NCBI GenBank assembly: GCA_029204225.1
Contig: CM055111.1
Location: 21,592,507-21,656,506 of the forward strand
DNA: 64,000 nucleotides
Source of the DNA: Diphasiastrum complanatum
Taxonomy: Eukaryota > Streptophyta > Lycopodiopsida > Lycopodiales > Lycopodiaceae
Direction: 5' to 3'
Every line of letters begins with the position of its first letter. Within the stretch, counting starts at the first letter, position 1. Shown here piece after piece: positions 59,363 to 64,000 of this stretch. The notes under the pieces were generated by a model. That model saw nothing but the letters and a program-made list of their open reading frames with translations. It had not been told where the DNA came from and did not search any database. A program made the position numbers and the translations under genes.

Positions 59363-59943
59363 CTTATCTGGTACAAGCTCTCTCTTTGTATCCTCAAGTG
59401 CCGTTGGTGGGTGACAAAGTTCGTGTTGTCAATCAATCGCTCATCCAGTTTGTACCGTTTGAGTAATGAGATGTGAAACACATTGTCTATATCCAAGCTG
59501 GATGGCAGCGCCAATCGATAAGCCACTGGGTTGATCTTATTTGTGACATAATATGGCCCAACATAAGGTCGAACAAACTTATGAGATAAGCCTTTTGGCA
59601 ACGCGATATTTTTAGTGTTTAGCCAAACTTGGTCACCTTCCTTAAATTCCAGTTCTCGTCGATGTGGGTTTACGTCAGCTGCCATGCTACGTGGCTGCAA
59701 AAATGCCTTCACCTCTATAAGGCTTTGTGTGCCACTCATTGATGAATTCCTCCACAGTGGGTACCGAAGTTTCTTGCACGCTTGTAAGAAAGAGCTCGGA
59801 ACAATTTGTAACCGACCATTGCTTATCTCAAAGGATGCCTTTCCAGTAAATCTTTTCACTTGGTTCTTATGTGTGAACTCGAGGATATCAAGTAGTTGAC
59901 CCAATCGGATTGGTCCCCAAGCGACATAATTTCCAGTTCTCAC
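59347..59943 (-). pseudogene. gypsy integrase C-terminus
   Basis: LEFKEGDQVWLNTKNIALP, KFVRPYVGPYYVTNKINPVA and DIDNVFHISLLKRYKLDER are the standard C-terminal integrase and tail blocks. A stop follows SSYKS. No chromodomain. Confidence 0.8.
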
Positions 59944-60067
59944 GAGGTGAAATAGACAAGTCCAAACTTTCCTACGAACTTGGTGTCTCGGTAAAAAATA
60001 ATCGTTCTAGGCAGGCCATGGTATTTGAAGATACATTTGAAAAATAACCTTGCCACTTCTTCGGCTG

Positions 60068-60452
60068 TCACTGAACTCTTAGTTGGGTACAAGGTGAGCT
60101 TGTTTGAAAACGGTCAACCACCACATAAATCGAGTCGAAAACCTGGCAACGTGGTAGTTGAACAATATAATCCATGCTCACTGAGTCCCAAGGGTATGCT
60201 GGTACTAGTAATGGCTGGAGTAGTCCTGCTGGGGCTAGCGGTTCCACCTTCACTTGTTGACATGTAGGAGAGGTTTGCACTGTAGGATTCAACGTCTGTC
60301 CACATATCTGGCCGATAGAAGCCTCTCTTGAGAAGTTCATACATGCACCCTGGATGTCTGGCGACTAGTACGCCATGATGCTCCCTCAAGATTTTCTTCC
60401 TCAGGTTGGTGTTGCTTGGGACGTATACTCTGAGTTGTTTATAAACAACCAT
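60068..60452 (-). pseudogene. gypsy integrase zinc region and core start
   Basis: LREHHGVLVARHPGCMYELL and GFYRPDMWTDVESY give the HHCC region. A shifted frame has CQQVKVEPLAPAGLLQPL, PWDSVSMDYIVQLP and IYVVVDRF. The rest of the core is decayed between 60068 and 59943. Confidence 0.75.
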
Positions 60453-60506
60453 TTGATCTATTTAAGTGAAATGTTTTACAAGGCTTTCCCAGCTGGAATT
60501 TGATCA

Positions 60507-61061
60507 TTAAGTCCTTAGCCAACGCATCTGCACCATAGTTCTCTTTGATTTCTTTGGAGTAGGACCAGTCACTTGAGTTGATACCATTGCCATCAAGTGC
60601 TCCTGTCTACTGAGTGCATCTGTTACCACATTATTCTTTCCCGCCGTATGTAGAATGTCTATATTGAATTTGAGAGAAAGTGTTGCCATCGCATCTGCTT
60701 TGGCGTGAGCATACCTTGGGATGAGAAGTACTTGAGTGATACGTTGTCAGTGAACGCCTTAAAAGGCTTTCCTGCCACATAATGTCTCCAATGCTCCATT
60801 GCTTGTACGACTGCAACCATTTCTTTTTCATGAATTGGCCATCGTCGCTCTACATCAATCAATTTTCTTTAAAAAATATGCAACTGGTTTTCCCTCTTGC
60901 ATCAACACGGCCCCAATAGCAAAGTTTGACGCATCTGTATGTATTTTGAATGGTTTGCTAAAGTCAGGTAGGGCAAGAATGGGTTCTTGAGTGATTTGTC
61001 GTTTCAGGTCTTTGGAACGCCGCTTCACATTTCAGTGTCCATGTGATCACATGGTCTTTCA
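60507..61061 (-). pseudogene. gypsy RNase H
   Basis: KCEAAFQ and FKIHTDASN (catalytic Asp), then IDVERRWPIHEKEMVAVVQA, HYVAGKPFKAFTDN and IDILHTAGKNNVVTDALSR, in shifted frames. Confidence 0.78.
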
Positions 61062-61415
61062 CTGAAAGATTGATCAAGGACAATGCTCTCTGCGCCTTTT
61101 TATCAAAGGCCCTCATGTCACTTGGAGGTGGTATTTGGCCGGACTTCAATACCTGTCACGATCTCCCATAACTCTTTCTCCATCAAAATACTCTCATTTT
61201 GAATTTTCAGATGTTGTAGTTAGAAGCCCCATCAAGTTTGCTTGCATCATCCAAAATTGCCTCATTGATGTTTGCCATTTTCAAACTGCTTGAAACTCCA
61301 CATGTAGCTATAAAGTGTATGCCGAAGCCAACTGTGATGTCATAAATAAAAATAATGACCTGCAATTTTTTGGCTTACTAGCCCACCTGCCGCTCTTTTG
61401 CCAAATTTCTTTAGA
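61062..61415 (-). pseudogene. copia gag fragment lodged in gypsy pol
   Basis: MANINEAILDDASKLDGASN, then KFKMRVF and FDKKAQRALSLINLSVKDHV, a copia gag N-terminus with a stop in place of the Trp of IWKFKM. It lies between the gypsy RT end (KDSSKE at about 61415) and gypsy WTLKCEAAFQ (about 61060), which are normally adjacent. Part of the inserted stretch (61310-61415) is not recognised. Confidence 0.6.
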
Positions 61416-62499
61416 TGAGTCTTTGTCTGGCTCCAACAACGGTGGCCACAATTTGCTAAATGCCTCAATGAATATCCTATAAAAATCACATAGCCCCACA
61501 AAGGATTTGATGCCATGAACAGTTTTAGGTGCAGCCAATCCAAGATAGCCTTGATCTTCTTAGGATCCATTCGAATCCCGGTCGAAGCCTATAACATGTC
61601 CAAGGAAATTCAACTTCCTCTACCACAAACATCACATTTCTCCCTTTTCGTGAACAAGCAGTTCTCCTAAATGATATGGGAGAACCGTTCTTAAATGTTT
61701 AATGTGATCTTTGAGCTCTGACTAAATACTAGATGTCGTCGATGTACACAATGACAAATTCATTCAGACAGTCTTGAAAAATGTTGTTCATCAACGTGGC
61801 AAAAAATGGCTGGTGCGTTTGTTAGACGAATGGCATCACCAGGAACTCGTGATCTCCTGTATTGTGTTCGAAACGTCGTTTTGTGCTCATCACCTTTAGC
61901 TATTCGAATTTTGATGATTTCCTGATCTGAGATCTATTCGCTAAATTATTTGGCATGTTTGAGTTGGTCGAATAGGTCATCAATTCTAGGCATGGGATAC
62001 TTGTTCTTGATGGTACTCTTGTTGAGCATGCGGTAATCCACACACATTCGAGAGTCTTGTCCTCCTTCTCCTATGAACAACACTGTCCAAAAGGTGAGAC
62101 ACTAGATCTAATAAATCCTTTGTCTATCAGTTCACCAATGTCGTTTCAGTTCCGCCAACTCCTCTTGTGACATCCTGTAGGGTGCTCGTGAAGTTGGTTC
62201 CGTTCCTGGTACCAACTCAATTTTATGGTCCAGTGGTTTTCAAGGAGTAGCCTTAGCTTCCTCCGGAAACACATCGCTAAATTCCTCTAGCAGATTTGCC
62301 ACTTCTTTTGGCAAGTTTTCTTGTCACACGCTTTTCCCTTCTGGGACCTCTCGGCAGATACAAAAAAAGCACTTTGACCTTTTCCCTTTCGCCATTCTCT
62401 TCATCGCTAATGTCGCGACTAGATTTTGTTCAATATCGGTTTTCCCTCCAGGCAGGGCTTTTGTCATATAAAATTTGTCCTTGTAATCCAAGATGACCA
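61416..62499 (-). pseudogene. gypsy protease end and RT
   Basis: ALPGGKTDIEQNLVATLAMK and FSDVFPEE precede RT. RT debris: [40 protein letters not shown] and RLTNAPA. The YVDD region reads as VHRRH in the best frame. VHGIKSFVGLCDFYRIFIEA and FSKLWPPL end it. Confidence 0.75.
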
Positions 62500-62967
62500 A
62501 CGTCCGTGATGTGGACCTTATAGGCGCCGGCGACGCAAAAAGGTTGTAGTAAGGGTCCTTCCACTTGGACCAGTCACGGACGGCGAAGCCGAAATGGTAA
62601 AACATCCCCAAGGATCGACTTTATTAAATTTGGAAGAGGTTACATTCATACATAGACTGATTGGTCTCGGGCCAACAACACGTGCCTGGCGCTACTTGAG
62701 CTGCCCAAGTTTTTGTCTGCTGGACTCCCCCTATAGTTTTGGTGTGTTTCGGCACGCCCCCTCTGTCCTGGAATATAGTGCTTCCTGGTAAAAGCACGCT
62801 TTTCTGGACTTAGTTTTTATTTTGCTGATTAAGCTTGGCAAGCTTGGTAGAATCAGTCTGGCTCCCGACATGGGGGGGTCCTGGGAGCCGTCCCGGCGGC
62901 AGAATCATCTTGGCTCCTGACTAGGCCTTGACTCGAGCTCCAAAGCTAGCTGCATGACTTGTAACTA
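62500..62967 (-). repeat. direct repeat, probable gypsy 5' LTR
   Basis: Second copy of the 58855-59362 repeat, shorter by about 40 bp. No primer-binding site is seen at its low-coordinate side, consistent with deletion of the leader, gag and protease start. Confidence 0.55.
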
Positions 62968-64000
62968 ATTGGCTGGCTCACCACAGGTCGGAGGCTCAGT
63001 CCTTGACTTCCTAACTCGCTCTGGGACCTTTAGGGGAGTGTCACCTCTTAGAGTCTTACAGGGCACCTTGGGGTGGCGCCTGAGTTACTTTACAACAGAA
63101 CAACAAAAGAAAATCTACCTACATGGCTTAAAGAATGGGACAACAAGGGCAAAGCGAGTGCTTGAATTTAGTACATTCAGATCTATGTGGACCAATGAAG
63201 GTAAAATCAAGTGGTAAAGCCTTCTACTTTATAACCTTCATTGATGATTATTCAAGGAATACTTGGATCTATACGACTAGGGAAAAAGTCTAATGCATTC
63301 GAATGCTTTAAAAACTTCAAAGCATTGGTTAGAAAATCAATCAGATACAAGAATCATGGTACTTAAATCTAATCGTGGTGGTGAGTATCGATCCAAATCA
63401 TTATTGACTTTTGCAAGACGCATGGTAGTTAAGCGGACAATTGACACATGTTGGTATGCCTCAACAAAATGTAGGATAGCTGAAGAAAAAATGGCACTAT
63501 AGTTGAAGTTGTTAGAGTAAGGATGGCTCACACAAGAACTACGGAGTCTTTTTGGGCCAAAGCTTTGAGAACAATTGTATTCTTGCAAAATATAAGGCAC
63601 CAATCGTTGCCATATCAATTGCACACCCCCTAGAGAGGGCCTTCAATGGTAAGAAGCTAGAAGAAGTTTGTGTGTATTTGGATGCGAGTTTATGTTTCAT
63701 ATCTCTAAGAGTGAAAGAAGCAAGATGTAGGTGTACCAAGCTTTAAAATGATCTTTACAAGATATGATGAGCAAATTAAAGGGTATAGATGCTATGATCC
63801 ACTTGGACAACAACATGCATATAAGTCGTATTTGATGTCTATATTGATGGGATCCATAGATTCGGCACATGATGAAAAAGATAGTGATGAAAACTACCAG
63901 ACTTTTCATTGGATGACGAAGCCAATATCACAACACCACTGTAGAACCACCGAGCAAAACATGAAGGTCGTGGTAGTCCTCCAATTGTGGAGACAAGATT
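62968..64000 (+). pseudogene. copia integrase remnant, runs off the window
   Basis: [15 protein letters not shown]-like debris (about 63230) is followed by FECFKNFKALVENQSDTRIM in shifted frames, KSNRGGEYRSKS, TESFWAKALRT and GYRCYDPLGQ, all copia integrase blocks. Catalytic Asp of the RSDxGGEY motif is Asn. Several stops; the rest of the element would lie beyond 64000. Confidence 0.6.

Larger units (their letters stand above)
58855..62967 (-). mobile_element. Ty3/gypsy element flanked by long direct repeats, minus strand
   Basis: Direct repeats at 58855-59362 and 62500-62967 enclose minus-strand pol. From high to low coordinates: protease-end region, RT, RNase H, integrase. Gag and most of protease are missing, and a copia-like segment interrupts the RT-RNase H connection. 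All frames are broken. Confidence 0.7.

Overview
The window is nuclear DNA of a land plant with a large, retrotransposon-filled genome. The single host gene is a plant-type mitochondrial isovaleryl-CoA dehydrogenase with canonical GT-AG introns. Around it, and inside its introns, lie Ty1/copia, Ty3/gypsy and LINE retrotransposons, often nested. Very long repeat-filled introns and the long CT/GA dinucleotide arrays suggest a fern, lycophyte or gymnosperm rather than a compact angiosperm. The lineage is inference; the sequence does not prove it.

Host gene. Sixteen exons can be joined in frame from 9002 to 56501 on the + strand, giving 422 codons plus a stop, spread over about 47.5 kb. Exons 2 to 16 are well supported. 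Exon 1, a short basic leader without acidic residues, is proposed. Four introns are inflated by elements: intron 1 (10.8 kb), intron 7 (18.5 kb), intron 9 (6.3 kb) and intron 12 (5.0 kb). The other introns are 84 to 1711 bp and hold nothing recognisable.

Layout. 35-4336: minus-strand copia element with a chimeric pol ORF that lacks reverse transcriptase. 4337-5491: gypsy gag remnant. 5864-8460: decayed coding debris and a copia protease trace. 9002: proposed start of the host gene. Intron 1 holds a LINE 3' end (10945-11690, -), a deleted copia (11691-13263, +), a degraded gypsy (13927-17891, +) and LINE pieces (17892-19320, -). Intron 7 holds a head-to-tail run of LINE copies (24012-31905, +), one with a copia solo LTR inside it, then copia remnants (32090-34309, +) and a copia element with both LTRs (34310-40491, -). 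Intron 9 holds a second LINE type (about 44885-47360, -). Intron 12 holds two more LINE copies (49824-52681, +). Downstream of the gene are copia gag remnants, a gypsy element flanked by long direct repeats (58855-62967, -) and a copia integrase remnant (62968-64000, +).

The most interesting material is the LINE family in introns 1, 7 and 12. Its 3' ends share a small hairpin, with compensatory changes between copies, followed by an AATAAA-type box and a (CT)n tail. New copies begin directly at the (CT)n tail of the previous one. The C-terminus of its ORF2 carries a motif matching a canonical PCNA-interacting (PIP) box plus an acidic tract. One copy seems to carry only ORF1 with this same 3' end. 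All element genes seen here are broken by stops, frameshifts or deletions.
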